Assembly: GCF_000411475.1 (NCBI RefSeq)
Contig: NZ_KE150464.1
Span: 806,001 to 870,000 of the forward strand
DNA: 64,000 bases
Origin: Streptococcus sp. HPH0090
GTDB taxonomy: Bacteria; Bacillota; Bacilli; Lactobacillales; Streptococcaceae
Reading direction: 5' to 3'
Notes under the pieces: model-generated
Databases searched by the model: none
What the model was told of the DNA's origin: nothing
The model's input: the letters and a program-made list of their open reading frames with translations, nothing else
Program-made: the position numbers and the translations under genes
Shown here: positions 45,315 to 54,694 of the stretch, one piece after another
Layout of the letters: every line of letters begins with the position of its first letter
Position numbering within the stretch: position 1 is the first letter of the stretch

Positions 45315-46545
45315 AAAATTCTTCTAATCTCCATTTATTTTTCTCAGAAATGTAGCCTCTGATGACTTCGCCGTCATCTTGATAATCCCTTTCTTCTAGG
45401 ATAGCAACACTCTCTAAATCGTGAATCTTATAGGATTTAGAAAAAGGTACACGCAAGGTAAAGGGTTCAAAAATGTCCTTAATCTTACCCAGCAATAAAG
45501 CCTGCAACTGTTCGCGACTATTCTCAGACTTGGCAGAAATCAATGCATATGGGGTTTGAGTAGGCGTGAAATCCTCCACCAAATCCGCTTTATTATAAAG
45601 GGTCAAACGAGGAATATCCTCCATATCCAAATCTTTCATGATAGACAGGACTGTTTTTTCATGTTCCTCATGGTAAGGATTGCTAGCATCAATAACATGA
45701 ACCAAGAGGTCTACGTGCTTACTTTCTTCCAAGGTTGACTTGAAACTAGATACTAACTCTGTCGGTAAGTCTTGGATAAATCCAACGGTATCAGTCAAAG
45801 TAACCTGAAGATTGCCCTCCAGATGAATGCTCTTAGTTGTCGCATCCAGAGTCGCAAAGAGCTCATCCGCCTCATACTGGGTCTTACTGGTCAAGGTGTT
45901 CATGATAGTTGATTTCCCAGCATTGGTGTATCCAATCAAACCAATCTTAAAGGTACTTGACTCCAAACGTTTTTCTCGAACTGTTGCCCGATTTTTCTCA
46001 ACGACCTTGAGTTGACGCTCGATATCTGTGATCTGATTGCGAACACTACGACGGTTCAGTTCCAGCTGGCTTTCACCAGGTCCACGGGAACCAATTCCAC
46101 CTGCCTGACGGCTAAGCATAATCCCCTGCCCCACCAAACGGGGCAAGAGATACTTGAGTTGGGCAAGATGAACTTGGAGTTTCCCTTCATGGCTTCGAGC
46201 TCGCATGGCAAAGATATCCAAAATCAACTGCATACGGTCAATTACCTTAACACCCAAGACTTCCTCTAAATTGACATTTTGTCGAGGTGTCAGACGGTTG
46301 TTGACGATGACAGTCGTGATTTCTTCTGCATCCACCATTTTAGCAATTTCTTCCAACTTACCTGAGCCTACAAAGGTCTTAGAGTCGTATTTTTCACGCT
46401 TCTGTCTGTAGCTATCCACTACGACTGCTCCAGCCGTCTTTGCTAGACTAGCCAGTTCTTCCATGGAGAGGTCAAAATTGTCCATGCCCTGAAGTTCAAC
46501 ACCAATCAGCAGGACTCGCTCCTCTTTTTTCTCCGTTTCAATCAT
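45307..46545 (-). CDS. hflX: Ribosome-associated GTPase HflX
   Basis: 412 residues. N-terminal HflX domain (glycine-rich [19 protein letters not shown] near 146-164), then the GTPase domain: G1 GYTNAGKST at 205-213, G3 [11 protein letters not shown]4 NKAD. HflX splits stalled or vacant ribosomes under stress. Overlaps miaA by 8 bp upstream and the unknown gene by 8 bp downstream, in a tightly coupled operon; the miaA-hflX link is also old in E. coli. Confidence 0.96.
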   Translation of the reverse strand: MIETEKKEERVLLIGVELQGMDNFDLSMEELASLAKTAGAVVVDSYRQKREKYDSKTFVGSGKLEEIAKMVDAEEITTVIVNNRLTPRQNVNLEEVLGVKVIDRMQLILDIFAMRARSHEGKLQVHLAQLKYLLPRLVGQGIMLSRQAGGIGSRGPGESQLELNRRSVRNQITDIERQLKVVEKNRATVREKRLESSTFKIGLIGYTNAGKSTIMNTLTSKTQYEADELFATLDATTKSIHLEGNLQVTLTDTVGFIQDLPTELVSSFKSTLEESKHVDLLVHVIDASNPYHEEHEKTVLSIMKDLDMEDIPRLTLYNKADLVEDFTPTQTPYALISAKSENSREQLQALLLGKIKDIFEPFTLRVPFSKSYKIHDLESVAILEERDYQDDGEVIRGYISEKNKWRLEEFYG

Positions 46546-47422
46546 CTAAAAACTCCTCAATCTGGTTTAAAATACGGTCTTTTACACCAGATTCTCCTAT
46601 CTGATAAAAGGTCACCTGCATGCGATTACGGAACCAGGTCAACTGACGCTTGGCAAAACGACGAGTCGCCTGCTTGAGACTATCACTAGCCTCCTCCAAA
46701 CTTTGCTCCCCTCGAAAATAGGGAAAGAGTTCCTTATAGCCAATCCCTTTAGCAGCCTGCACCTCTGGATAATGCTCAAACAGCCACTTAGCTTCATCCA
46801 ATAGTCCAGCTTCAAACATCAAATCCACACGATGGTTAATCCGTTCATACAATTGACTGCGCTCATCGTCCAAGCAAATAATCAACGGCTCATATAAAGT
46901 CTCTTGATTTTCTAAATCTTGAGCAAAATGGGCAATTTCCAAGGCACGCATAGCACGGCGACGATTAAACTGGGGAATTTCAAGGCCTGCTTGCTCTATG
47001 AGTTGGGCTAACTCCTCATCCGAAAAAGGCTCTAGATTAGCACGATAAGCTAAAATGTCCTCATGGGGTGTCTCCCCACCAAGATGATATCCTTCTAGCA
47101 GACTCTGGATATAAAGACCTGTCCCACCAGCAATAATAGCAAGTTTACCACGACTTTGAATATCCTCGATGGCTGTCTTGGCCTCTGAAACAAAATCAAA
47201 AGCCGAGTAAGACTCGGTTACATCTCTCACATCAATCAAGTGATGAGGGACAGTTGCCTGCTCCTCCGGACTAGCCTTGGCAGTCCCAATATCTAGGCCT
47301 CGGTAGACTTGTTGGCTATCTCCACTAACTACTTCTCCATTAAATCGCTGAGCAACTTCAATGGCAAGTGCAGTCTTTCCAACAGCTGTTGGACCAACAA
47401 TCACAATTATTTTGCTTTTCAT
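46538..47422 (-). CDS. miaA: tRNA dimethylallyltransferase
   Basis: 294 residues, the family length. Adds a dimethylallyl group to A37 of tRNAs reading UNN codons. P-loop GPTAVGKT at 10-17 and [17 protein letters not shown] follow; [10 protein letters not shown] is the tRNA-binding segment, with the HxNH-like RWL end missing a zinc finger as in bacteria. The start [10 protein letters not shown] is preferred to an upstream ATG for family agreement. First gene of a five-gene operon; extended -10 TGATATAAT with the hexamer at 47462-47467. Confidence 0.96.
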   Translation of the reverse strand: MKSKIIVIVGPTAVGKTALAIEVAQRFNGEVVSGDSQQVYRGLDIGTAKASPEEQATVPHHLIDVRDVTESYSAFDFVSEAKTAIEDIQSRGKLAIIAGGTGLYIQSLLEGYHLGGETPHEDILAYRANLEPFSDEELAQLIEQAGLEIPQFNRRRAMRALEIAHFAQDLENQETLYEPLIICLDDERSQLYERINHRVDLMFEAGLLDEAKWLFEHYPEVQAAKGIGYKELFPYFRGEQSLEEASDSLKQATRRFAKRQLTWFRNRMQVTFYQIGESGVKDRILNQIEEFLDD

Positions 47423-47461
47423 CGTTTTTCCTTGAAAAATTCCCATTTTTTCGTTACTATT

Positions 47462-47470
47462 ATTATATCA
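47462..47470 (-). promoter_or_regulatory. Extended -10 promoter of the miaA operon
   Basis: Minus-strand TGATATAAT (hexamer 47462-47467), 40 bp ahead of the miaA start. Confidence 0.7.
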
Positions 47471-47544
47471 CAAAATAGACAGGCAGAAAAATGCTATCTC
47501 TTAAGCTATTTCCGTCTGATTTATAAATAAAAGGAGGAAGACTC

Positions 47545-47715
47545 ATGGCTAAAGGATTTGCTAAAGGTCTCGTAACAGGTGTTGCAGGAACTGTTGCTGC
47601 TGTTGCAGGTGCAGTATACGCATTCAAAAAGAAAGTGATTGAACCAGAAGAACAAAAAGCAGCTTTCATCGAAGAAAACCGTAAAAAAGCAGCTCGCCGT
47701 CGCGTATCACGTTAA
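47545..47715 (+). CDS. Small DUF3042 family protein
   Basis: 56 residues, starting MAKGFAKGLVTGVAGTVAAV and ending KKAARRRVSR. A glycine/alanine-rich helix (about 5-28) that may sit in or on the membrane is followed by a charged, basic tail. It matches my memory of the streptococcal DUF3042 family, whose role is unknown. The strong AAGGAGGAAG ribosome site (47531-47540) and a perfect terminator after the stop make the gene convincing. It is the only plus-strand gene in this stretch, divergent from miaA; its promoter could not be fixed. Confidence 0.9.
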   Translation: MAKGFAKGLVTGVAGTVAAVAGAVYAFKKKVIEPEEQKAAFIEENRKKAARRRVSR

Positions 47716-47720
47716 TAAAC

Positions 47721-47753
47721 AAAAAAGAAGTTGGTTTTTCCAACTTCTTTTGT
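47721..47753. terminator. Bidirectional terminator between DUF3042 gene and thyA
   Basis: Twelve-base-pair stem AAAAGAAGTTGG/CCAACTTCTTTT with a five-base loop, T-rich on both strands. The plus-strand T-run ends just before the thyA stop. Confidence 0.93.
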
Positions 47754-47758
47754 TGTTC

Positions 47759-48598
47759 TTAAATAGCCAAGTCAAACTTCAACTGCGGCTTTACTGGATC
47801 ATAATCAACCAACTCAAAATCTTCTGCTTTAATATCAAAGAAGTTGGTCTTATCTGGTACATTCAAGACCAAACGTGGTTGGCAATTTGAAGGCTCACGA
47901 CGGAGCAATTCCTGAGCTTGTTCAAATTGATTGTCGTAGATATGAAGGTTGTTGATAAAGTAGAAGAATTTTCCTACCTTCCAACCAAAGTGTTTAGCAA
48001 TCATCATTTGAAGAGCCACATACTGCATGGCATTGATGTGATGAGCTACAAGCATATCGTTAGAGCGCTGAGTCAAGGTTGCATCCAAATAGATTTCCCC
48101 ATCTACACGACGGACATCAAACATGGTTTGAAAAGCACAAGGAAGAAGTCCGTCTGTTTCCTCAAAAGCTTGATAATCCCAAAGTGAGATGATATTGCGA
48201 CGGTTCCAAGGATTGGCTTCCAACTGTTTGAGGATTTTATTGATGATGTCGTGCTTCTTAACTACAGCACCATAACGCTCCCCAATAGTACCTGTGTCTC
48301 CCACTTCCCAATCATTCCAGTAGTGAACATTGTACTTGTCATTGAGAACTTCTAAGCTATTTGTCTGGTCTTGATAAATCCAGAGCACTTCTTTGATAGC
48401 TGATTTGATAGCAATTGGACGTAAGGTTGTGATTGGAAATTCGCCCTTAGACAAATCATACTCCGCAAAAGCACCTGTAATGTACTTGGAGTTGGCAACT
48501 GTTCCGTCCTTGTACTTGGGACGAGCCTGTTCTGAAAAGACACCTTCATTGAGAATTCGCTCAATATTTTCTTTAAAAATCTTATCTGCTTTTGTCAT
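47759..48598 (-). CDS. thyA: Thymidylate synthase
   Basis: 279 residues. Methylates dUMP to dTMP with methylene-tetrahydrofolate. Catalytic Cys154 in [10 protein letters not shown], phosphate-binding [11 protein letters not shown], and the dUMP site [17 protein letters not shown]. Single gene with an extended -10 TGCTATACT (hexamer 48629-48634) and a GAGGTAAGG ribosome-site region. It receives dUMP from the deaminase pathway (13783) and folate from the pabBC branch (50333). Confidence 0.97.
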   Translation of the reverse strand: MTKADKIFKENIERILNEGVFSEQARPKYKDGTVANSKYITGAFAEYDLSKGEFPITTLRPIAIKSAIKEVLWIYQDQTNSLEVLNDKYNVHYWNDWEVGDTGTIGERYGAVVKKHDIINKILKQLEANPWNRRNIISLWDYQAFEETDGLLPCAFQTMFDVRRVDGEIYLDATLTQRSNDMLVAHHINAMQYVALQMMIAKHFGWKVGKFFYFINNLHIYDNQFEQAQELLRREPSNCQPRLVLNVPDKTNFFDIKAEDFELVDYDPVKPQLKFDLAI

Positions 48599-48640
48599 TT
48601 ACCCTTACCTCAACTTTTATTCTTAACTAGTATAGCATAA

Positions 48641-48692
48641 AAAAAGAAAGGAGGAAAATCACTCGCTTAAAGATAGTAATTTTCTCCTTTTA
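48641..48692 (-). terminator. Terminator of glk
   Basis: Long imperfect stem AAAGGAGAAAAT against ATTTTCCTCCTTT with a wide loop, then CTTTTTTT on the minus strand. Confidence 0.82.
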
Positions 48693-48706
48693 ATACTTAT
48701 TAACTA

Positions 48707-49666
48707 TTATTGCAAGACAAGAGATGCTGCTCCGATAACTCCGGCATCATTTCCTAGAGTTGCAAGAGCCAATTTAGTGGTTGTGCGAACTTGTGGGAAG
48801 GTATTTTCATCGTAAACCTTTTGCACGCCTTGAAGAAGGAAGTCTCCTGCAGCTGATACACCTCCACCGATAACGATAGTTGATGGGTTTAGGATAGAAC
48901 CAATATTGGCACATGCAATACCCAAGTAACGTGAGAAGTTACGGTAAACGATCAAAGCAAGGTCGTCCCCTTCTTTTGCCAAATCAAAGACAGTTTTAGC
49001 TGTTACTTCTTCTCCATCATCAATCAAGCGTTTCAACTCTGCATCACCTTCGTACTCATCAGCATAACGACGAGTCAAGTTGACAATCCCTGTAGCTGAA
49101 GCTACTGTCTCAAGACAGCCTTTTTTACCACAAGTACATGCGATTGGTTGGTCAAAGTCAACTGTGATATGTCCAAGTTCACCTGCAGCACCTGCAACAC
49201 CGTGAAGCAATTTTCCTTCTGCCACGATACCGCCACCAACACCTGTACCAAGTGTCATAAAGACAACGTCTGGTTGGTTTTCACCAGCCCCCATCCAACG
49301 CTCACCAAGAGCAGCTACGTTGGCGTCATTGTCGATAAAGAATGGAATCCCCAAGGCTTTTTCCATTTTTTCTTTGATTGGTTGAAGAGTTTTCCAGTTG
49401 AGGTTGTAGGCACCGATAACAGTTCCTTTTTCACGGTCAACCACACCAGGTGAACCCATACCAATTCCACGAAAATCTTCAGCAGATAATCCAAGTAAGT
49501 CCAAACGGTGTTGGATCGATTCAATCATATCGTCTACGATATGGCTTCCTTCATCCAAAATGTTAGTCTTGATAGACCATTTTTCTTGGATTTCTCCTTC
49601 TTGCGTTAAAATAGCGAACTTGATAGATGTTCCACCAAGGTCAATCCCAATAATCTTTTGACTCAT
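48707..49666 (-). CDS. glk: ROK family glucokinase
   Basis: 319 residues. Phosphorylates glucose with ATP. ATP site IGIDLGGTSIK at 7-17, the ROK zinc motif CTCGKKGC, and EXGH-like GELGHITVDF for the sugar. The start MSQKIIGIDL follows AAAGGAGAAAAAG; an in-frame ATG 11 codons upstream has no ribosome site. The extended -10 (TGATATAAT, hexamer 49683-49688) would give a leader of only about ten bases. Probably also relevant to CcpA-type sugar signalling. Confidence 0.95.
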   Translation of the reverse strand: MSQKIIGIDLGGTSIKFAILTQEGEIQEKWSIKTNILDEGSHIVDDMIESIQHRLDLLGLSAEDFRGIGMGSPGVVDREKGTVIGAYNLNWKTLQPIKEKMEKALGIPFFIDNDANVAALGERWMGAGENQPDVVFMTLGTGVGGGIVAEGKLLHGVAGAAGELGHITVDFDQPIACTCGKKGCLETVASATGIVNLTRRYADEYEGDAELKRLIDDGEEVTAKTVFDLAKEGDDLALIVYRNFSRYLGIACANIGSILNPSTIVIGGGVSAAGDFLLQGVQKVYDENTFPQVRTTTKLALATLGNDAGVIGAASLVLQ

Positions 49667-49714
49667 CTTTTTCTCCTTTATGATTATATCAACTTCCATA
49701 TTATTTTATCAAAC

Positions 49715-50332
49715 TTATTTCTGCAATTCAAGAAAACTTCTAGTTATTTCTGCAAACTCTTTTGGTTTGGCCCTATTCAGAACATGAGGTCCATCAGGAA
49801 TAATCTGAAACTGAGAATTTGGAATCAGTTGTTGCAGATCTTTCATAGACTTTAGATTAGGCTTATCCTGACTACCACAGATTAAAAAAGTTGGATATGA
49901 ACAATTCTTTGCAATCTCTCTTAAATCAAGTGTTTTTAATTCTTCAGATACTCCAACTAAAAGCGATTTGTCTGCTCCCTGCTTCTCAAATATCCTTTTT
50001 GGGAGTAGTTTAAATATCAGAGATTGAATATAAAAAGGGATGTTTCCCGCTAGTTTCAATGGACAACCTGATAAAATCAAGGCCTGAAGATTTGGCAGAT
50101 TGTAACTTGACAATTCTAATGCAAGTGCAGCCCCTAAAGACAAGCCAACTAATACAAAAGGTTCTGTTTCCACTGTTAAGCGCTGATAAATGCGTTCCTT
50201 GGCTTCTTGGTAGGTTCCAACTCCTGCAGGAAATAAGTCCAGTGCTTCAGAGGGATAATCTGTCAGCAAATCCTGAACTTCTTTCCAACTATCTGCTGAC
50301 TGTCCCAAACCGTGTAAAAATATTAGTTTCAT
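49715..50332 (-). CDS. Alpha/beta hydrolase
   Basis: 205 residues. Alpha/beta fold with LIFLHGLGQSADSW oxyanion region, nucleophile Ser65 in VGLSLGAAL, Asp in LICGSQDKPN, and His in PDGPHVLNRA, so the triad is complete. The short length suggests a minimal cap domain. Substrate unknown; an esterase or a MenH/BioH-like activity are both possible. The ATG follows the pabB stop with no gap, so it is coupled to the folate gene, but a folate role is not established. Confidence 0.85.
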   Translation of the reverse strand: MKLIFLHGLGQSADSWKEVQDLLTDYPSEALDLFPAGVGTYQEAKERIYQRLTVETEPFVLVGLSLGAALALELSSYNLPNLQALILSGCPLKLAGNIPFYIQSLIFKLLPKRIFEKQGADKSLLVGVSEELKTLDLREIAKNCSYPTFLICGSQDKPNLKSMKDLQQLIPNSQFQIIPDGPHVLNRAKPKEFAEITRSFLELQK

Positions 50333-52057
50333 TTAATGCTCCTTTTTTACTGACAACTCATACAATCCCCTAACTGCATTACAGCCATAGATAGCTTCTG
50401 CTTGTGCCAAATCTTCTATGGTCAAGACCTTCTCTTCTACCTGCCCACTTTCAAGTAAATGTTGACGATAAATCCCTGGTAACAGGCCTAGCTGACTAGG
50501 AGGTGTATAGAGCTTGCCATCCATTTTTAAGACCAGATTCCCAATAGAGGTTTCAAGCAATTTTCCACCAGCAGTGTGATAAATGATTTCCTGATCTCCC
50601 ACTGTCAAATGTGGTCGGAATGTCGTCTTAAAGTAGGTAAATGCCTGTTGCAAATCAGCTTCTTGCTGACAAAGCTTGGCCTGACAAAAACTAGAGCTAA
50701 GTGGTGTCAATACTTGTCGTTCAATTTCAATCTCTCCAGATTTGCTGAGACTGATTCGCAGTCGATATTCTTGATGGAAGTCACAGGCTTGACACTCCTC
50801 CTCTATCTTTTGTTTCAGAACTTCTGGATCAAATGGAAAGGCAAAATAACGACTAGCCTTTTGTAGTCTTTCAAGATGTTGAGTTTCAAAAAGTAATTTC
50901 CTCTGGCTAATTTTTCCTGTTGTAATCAGTTGAAAACGAGGCTGTTTACGATAGAGAACTGCCGCTTTTTGATGGACTTCACGGTATTCTGACTCCCAAG
51001 TACTATCCCAAGTAATGCCTCCACCGACTCCATAGATGGCTTGTCCTTGATGCAGTTGAATAGTTCGAATAGCCACATTGAAAATCCGTCGCCCATTGGG
51101 AAGTAAAAGACCAATCGTCCCACAGTAAACTCCACGCGGTTGTGGTTCCAAGTTCTTAATAATTTCCATGGTCGCTATCTTGGGAGCTCCTGTGATGGAT
51201 CCACAAGGAAAGAGTGATCGGAAGATTTCTACTAGGTCAACATTCGGTAGTAACTGACTCTTGATAGTCGAAGTCATCTGCCAAACCGTTGAATATTGCT
51301 CCACTTGGCATAAACGTTCCACATGCTCACTTCCAACCTCAGACAGGCGATTCATGTCATTGCGCAAGAGGTCTACTATCATCATATTTTCTGAGCAATT
51401 TTTGGGATCTTGTTCCAACCAAACCGCCTCTTTCAAGTCTTCAGCATCAGTCAGACCACGTTTAGTCGTCCCCTTCATAGGACGAGTGGTCAACTCACGC
51501 CCATTTTGCTCAAAAAAGAGTTCTGGACTCATGGAAATCACTGCCATGTCGTCATGTTCAACATAGGCATTATAACCTGCTTCCTGTTCCACCACCATGC
51601 GATTGTAGATAGTAAAAGGATTAGCACTTAAATGCTGCTTGAGTTGGACAGTATAATTGACCTGATAGGTATCCCCTTGCCTTAAATGATGGTGAATTTG
51701 GGCAATAGCCTTTTCATAGTCCTCTGCAGAAGTTACTTCCTGCCAGTTTGAAGGCAAATCCACCTTCTCATAAGTCAGAGGGATACTGGATTTTTCTACA
51801 CTGTCATGAACGGTGAAATAGAGGAGATACTCTCCCAGTAAGGGAACTGAGTGGACTGCTAACTTCTCCTCAAAAGCTGGTGCAGCCTCATAGCTGACAT
51901 AACCTACCACATAATAGCCCTGCTCTTGGTAGCTTTCTACTTGTGCCAGCAAGTCTGACACTTCTGCTAAATCTCTCGTTTTTAACTCTTTGATAGGTTG
52001 AGTGAAGGTGTATCTCTCGCCCAAAGTCCTAAAATCAATCACTGTTTTTCTATGCAT
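50333..52057 (-). CDS. pabB: Aminodeoxychorismate synthase component I fused to aminodeoxychorismate lyase
   Basis: 574 residues, two enzymes. Residues 1 to about 370 are a chorismate-using PabB (GDTYQVNYTVQL, SPELFFE, TRPMKGTTKRG, FPCGSITGAPKIATMEII). Residues about 385-574 are a class IV aminotransferase-like PabC (LLFETQHLERL, YHTAGGKLLETSIGNLVLK). Together they make p-aminobenzoate for folate, with PabA glutaminase encoded elsewhere. An extended -10 (52064-52072) stands six bases from the ATG, so the mRNA should be leaderless, with AGGAT too close to act as a standard ribosome site. Confidence 0.92.
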   Translation of the reverse strand: MHRKTVIDFRTLGERYTFTQPIKELKTRDLAEVSDLLAQVESYQEQGYYVVGYVSYEAAPAFEEKLAVHSVPLLGEYLLYFTVHDSVEKSSIPLTYEKVDLPSNWQEVTSAEDYEKAIAQIHHHLRQGDTYQVNYTVQLKQHLSANPFTIYNRMVVEQEAGYNAYVEHDDMAVISMSPELFFEQNGRELTTRPMKGTTKRGLTDAEDLKEAVWLEQDPKNCSENMMIVDLLRNDMNRLSEVGSEHVERLCQVEQYSTVWQMTSTIKSQLLPNVDLVEIFRSLFPCGSITGAPKIATMEIIKNLEPQPRGVYCGTIGLLLPNGRRIFNVAIRTIQLHQGQAIYGVGGGITWDSTWESEYREVHQKAAVLYRKQPRFQLITTGKISQRKLLFETQHLERLQKASRYFAFPFDPEVLKQKIEEECQACDFHQEYRLRISLSKSGEIEIERQVLTPLSSSFCQAKLCQQEADLQQAFTYFKTTFRPHLTVGDQEIIYHTAGGKLLETSIGNLVLKMDGKLYTPPSQLGLLPGIYRQHLLESGQVEEKVLTIEDLAQAEAIYGCNAVRGLYELSVKKEH

Positions 52058-52063
52058 ATCCTA

Positions 52064-52072
52064 AGTATACCA
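52064..52072 (-). promoter_or_regulatory. Extended -10 promoter, leaderless start of pabB
   Basis: Minus-strand TGGTATACT with the hexamer at 52064-52069; six bases separate it from the ATG at 52057. It abuts the terminator stem of msrAB. Confidence 0.7.
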
Positions 52073-52073
52073 T

Positions 52074-52109
52074 AAAAGCCAGACCCCAAAAAGGAGATCT
52101 GGCTTTTTA
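52074..52109 (-). terminator. Terminator of the etrx-msrAB operon
   Basis: Stem AAAAGCCAGA/TCTGGCTTTT around a short inner loop, bidirectional in form. Confidence 0.9.
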
Positions 52110-52131
52110 TGATTGATTTAAATAACGAAGC

Positions 52132-53247
52132 TCACTCAACATAATCTAACAAATAACCATAACCCTTTTCTTCCATTTGATCCTTTGGAATAAAACGGAT
52201 AGAAAGGCTGTTAATGCAATAGCGAAGGCCCCCCTTGTCCTGAGGTCCGTCTGTAAAGACATGTCCTAAGTGGGAATCACCAGTTCTATTTCTGACTTCT
52301 GTTCTGACCATATTATAAGACTTGTCTTCCTTATAGGTCGCAACATCTGGACTGATAGGCTGGGTAAAACTTGGCCAACCACAGCCCGATTCAAATTTAT
52401 CTTTCGAAGAAAAGAGAGGTTCTCCAGTTGCCACATCCACATAAATTCCTGCTTCAAACTTATCCCAGTAACGATTTGAAAAAGCTCGTTCTGTTTGACT
52501 GTTTTGAGTCACTGTATACTCTTCAGGAGAGAGGAGTTTTTTCAATTCATCGTCACTCGGTTTTGGATATTTACTCGCATCAATAACAGGATAGGATGCT
52601 TGATTGACATTGATATGGCAGTATCCATTTGGATTTTTCTGGAGATAGTCTTGGTGATAGTCCTCAGCCACGATAAAATTTCTTAAGGCTTCCTTTTCAA
52701 CCGCAAGAGGCTGGTCATACTTTTGAGCAACTTGCTCAAAGACTTGATTGATGACTTCTAGGTCCTGCTCGTCCTTATAGTAGACTCCCGTTCTGTACTG
52801 AGTCCCCACATCATTTCCCTGCTTATTCTTACTAATTGGATTGATAATGCGGAAATAATGGAGCAAGATTTCTTTTAAAGAAATTTGATTGGCATCGTAG
52901 GTCACATGAACAGTCTCAGCATGACCTGTTTGGCCGATCAATTCATACTGGGTTGTTTCTCCTCTACCATTCGCATAGCCAGAAACAGCATCTGTCACAC
53001 CTGCTACTCTTGAAAAATACTCTTCAACTCCCCAGAAACAGCCTCCCGCTAGATAAATTTCATGTAGGTCAGCATCTTTACTTGGCTCCGTTTTTTTCTT
53101 GGCCTTTTGTCCTTGACTAACTGCTGCCTTCTCGATTTGAGTGGTATCTGTGTAGCTTGCGCTTCTTTTTTCCCAAAGAAATAAAAGTCCGATAATAACG
53201 CAAATGATGATTCCTATGAATACAATTATTTTTAATTTATCATTCAT
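52132..53247 (-). CDS. msrAB: Membrane-anchored methionine sulfoxide reductase MsrAB
   Basis: 371 residues. N-terminal membrane helix (about 6-25), linker, MsrA domain with catalytic Cys70 in [11 protein letters not shown], and MsrB domain with catalytic Cys344 in [12 protein letters not shown] plus GCGWPSF. It repairs both S- and R-methionine sulfoxide on proteins outside the membrane, matching the pneumococcal surface enzyme SpMsrAB2. It follows a thioredoxin-like lipoprotein by nine bases, its expected electron donor. Important where SpxB and LctO make hydrogen peroxide. No zinc CxxC pairs are visible in the MsrB part. Confidence 0.94.
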   Translation of the reverse strand: MNDKLKIIVFIGIIICVIIGLLFLWEKRSASYTDTTQIEKAAVSQGQKAKKKTEPSKDADLHEIYLAGGCFWGVEEYFSRVAGVTDAVSGYANGRGETTQYELIGQTGHAETVHVTYDANQISLKEILLHYFRIINPISKNKQGNDVGTQYRTGVYYKDEQDLEVINQVFEQVAQKYDQPLAVEKEALRNFIVAEDYHQDYLQKNPNGYCHINVNQASYPVIDASKYPKPSDDELKKLLSPEEYTVTQNSQTERAFSNRYWDKFEAGIYVDVATGEPLFSSKDKFESGCGWPSFTQPISPDVATYKEDKSYNMVRTEVRNRTGDSHLGHVFTDGPQDKGGLRYCINSLSIRFIPKDQMEEKGYGYLLDYVE

Positions 53248-53256
53248 GATGAGCCT

Positions 53257-53817
53257 CTAATCTATGCTTTTTAAAGTCTTTAAAATAGTTTCCTTGTCCA
53301 TAAAGCCTGGCTGGGTCTTAACTAGTTTGCCTTCTTTATCGATAAAGGCCTGAGTCGGATAAGAACGGACTCCGTAACTTGCTAAGAGTTTTCCCGAAGG
53401 ATCTAGAAGGACAGGGAGATTTTTATAGTCCAAGCCCTGATACCATTTTTGGAAGTCTCCTTCTGCTTGCTCTCCTTTTTGTCCAGGAGAAACAACTGTC
53501 AAGATGATATAGTCATCACTTTCTTCTTTAGCCAGCTCATCTGTATCAGAGAGGCTGGCTAGACAAATAGAACACCAAGATGCCCAAAATTTGAGATAGA
53601 CTTTTTTGCCTTTGTAATCTGATAGGCGATAAGTTTTACCATCAACTCCCGTAAGTTCAAAGTTTGGAACTTCTTCTCCTTTTTTTGCTACCTGAGAATT
53701 AACTTGCGCATTTTTGTCTCCATTTTGTTTATCAGCCTCGCTCGTCGTCTGATTGTTACAAGCCGATAGACAGACCAGACTAGCGCAGACCAATACAGTT
53801 GCTTGCCATGTTTTCAT
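53257..53817 (-). CDS. Extracellular thioredoxin-like lipoprotein (Etrx/TlpA)
   Basis: 186 residues from the ATG at 53815-53817; two earlier in-frame ATGs exist, but AAAGG is spaced eight bases from this one. Lipobox LSAC with Cys20, a polar linker, then a thioredoxin fold with active site Trp81-Cys82-Ser-Ile-Cys85 (KFWASWCSIC) and the cis-Pro region RSYPTQAF. It passes electrons to MsrAB. In pneumococcus the Etrx1 gene is preceded by ccdA, which feeds electrons from the cytoplasm; here no ccdA is adjacent. Own -10 TATAAT at 53872-53877. Confidence 0.9.
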   Translation of the reverse strand: MKTWQATVLVCASLVCLSACNNQTTSEADKQNGDKNAQVNSQVAKKGEEVPNFELTGVDGKTYRLSDYKGKKVYLKFWASWCSICLASLSDTDELAKEESDDYIILTVVSPGQKGEQAEGDFQKWYQGLDYKNLPVLLDPSGKLLASYGVRSYPTQAFIDKEGKLVKTQPGFMDKETILKTLKSID

Positions 53818-53940
53818 TTTCATCACCTTTCTTATTAGATATATGAATATAGATAACGGTTTCATAGCTCTATTATATACCTACCTTTCTAAAAATACTT
53901 GGAATCTGCTCGGAAATTAAGGCATCTTTTGGGACACAAA

Positions 53941-53972
53941 AAACTCCCACCTGCTTAGCAGACGAGAGCTTT
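53941..53972 (-). terminator. Terminator of the DUF436 gene
   Basis: Imperfect stem CTCtCGtCTGC/GCAGgtGGGAG with a three-base loop and T6 on the minus strand. Confidence 0.85.
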
Positions 53973-53983
53973 CAACTTTTTAT

Positions 53984-54547
53984 CTATATTTTTCTTATAA
54001 AATCTTGAGGATATTGAGCACGCGCCCCTCCAATCAGTTTCGGACGACTAGCGAGGGCAGTTACATGGGCTTGGCCGATTGATCTCAAAACTGGACGTAT
54101 CGGTACTTGAACATGTTTGATATGCATCCCTATAGCCGTATCTCCAATATCGAGTCCTGCATCTGCCTTGATAAATTCGACCTCAACTGGGTCTTTCATA
54201 TAGCGAAAGGCCGCCAATTGCCCTGATCCTCCAGCGTTCAGTGTCGGAAGAACACTAACAATCTCAAGATTGTATTTGATTGCAACCTCTCGTTCTACTA
54301 CCAAGGCCCGATTGACATGTTCACATCCCTGAACTGCTAGATGAATTCCTCTCGCTGACAAGATTTCTAAGATCTTTTGAACAATTAATTCCCCAATTTC
54401 TTGACTAGAATCTTTCCCGATGTGTCCTCCTATCACCTCACTAGAAGATAAGCCCAAAACAAAGAGAGCTCCCTCATGGAGAGAAGCTTTTGCTAATACA
54501 TCTTCTAGGATTTCCTCTACCTCTTTTTGTAAATGTCCTTGGTCCAT
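53984..54547 (-). CDS. TIGR01440/DUF436 family protein
   Basis: 187 residues. Family features: [30 protein letters not shown] and [21 protein letters not shown]. The family is widespread in Bacillota and has no assigned role. No signal or membrane helix. Promoter with -35 TTGATA (54595-54600), 17-bp spacer, -10 TATCAT (54572-54577). It stands alone between mecA and the etrx operon. Confidence 0.85.
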   Translation of the reverse strand: MDQGHLQKEVEEILEDVLAKASLHEGALFVLGLSSSEVIGGHIGKDSSQEIGELIVQKILEILSARGIHLAVQGCEHVNRALVVEREVAIKYNLEIVSVLPTLNAGGSGQLAAFRYMKDPVEVEFIKADAGLDIGDTAIGMHIKHVQVPIRPVLRSIGQAHVTALASRPKLIGGARAQYPQDFIRKI

Positions 54548-54571
54548 ACTTTACCTCGCTTATTTCCTTCT

Positions 54572-54600
54572 ATGATATCGTTTTTTCATCATTTTATCAA
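54572..54600 (-). promoter_or_regulatory. Promoter of the DUF436 gene
   Basis: Minus-strand -35 TTGATA (54595-54600), 17-bp spacer, -10 TATCAT (54572-54577). Confidence 0.72.
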
Positions 54601-54650
54601 GCTGGGAACATAGTTTCGCTTCCAAACGACTGTTTATATTTTCTAAATCA

Positions 54651-54680
54651 AAAAAGACAGAGAATTTCTATCTCTGTCTC
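54651..54680 (-). terminator. Terminator of mecA
   Basis: Stem AGACAGAGA/TCTCTGTCT with a seven-base loop and T6 on the minus strand. Confidence 0.92.
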
Positions 54681-54694
54681 ATTTATAACCATCA

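Noticed and set aside
47639..47890. Plus-strand frame overlapping the end of the DUF3042 gene and thyA
   Set aside because: Runs through a strong bidirectional terminator and antisense to thyA, without a ribosome site.
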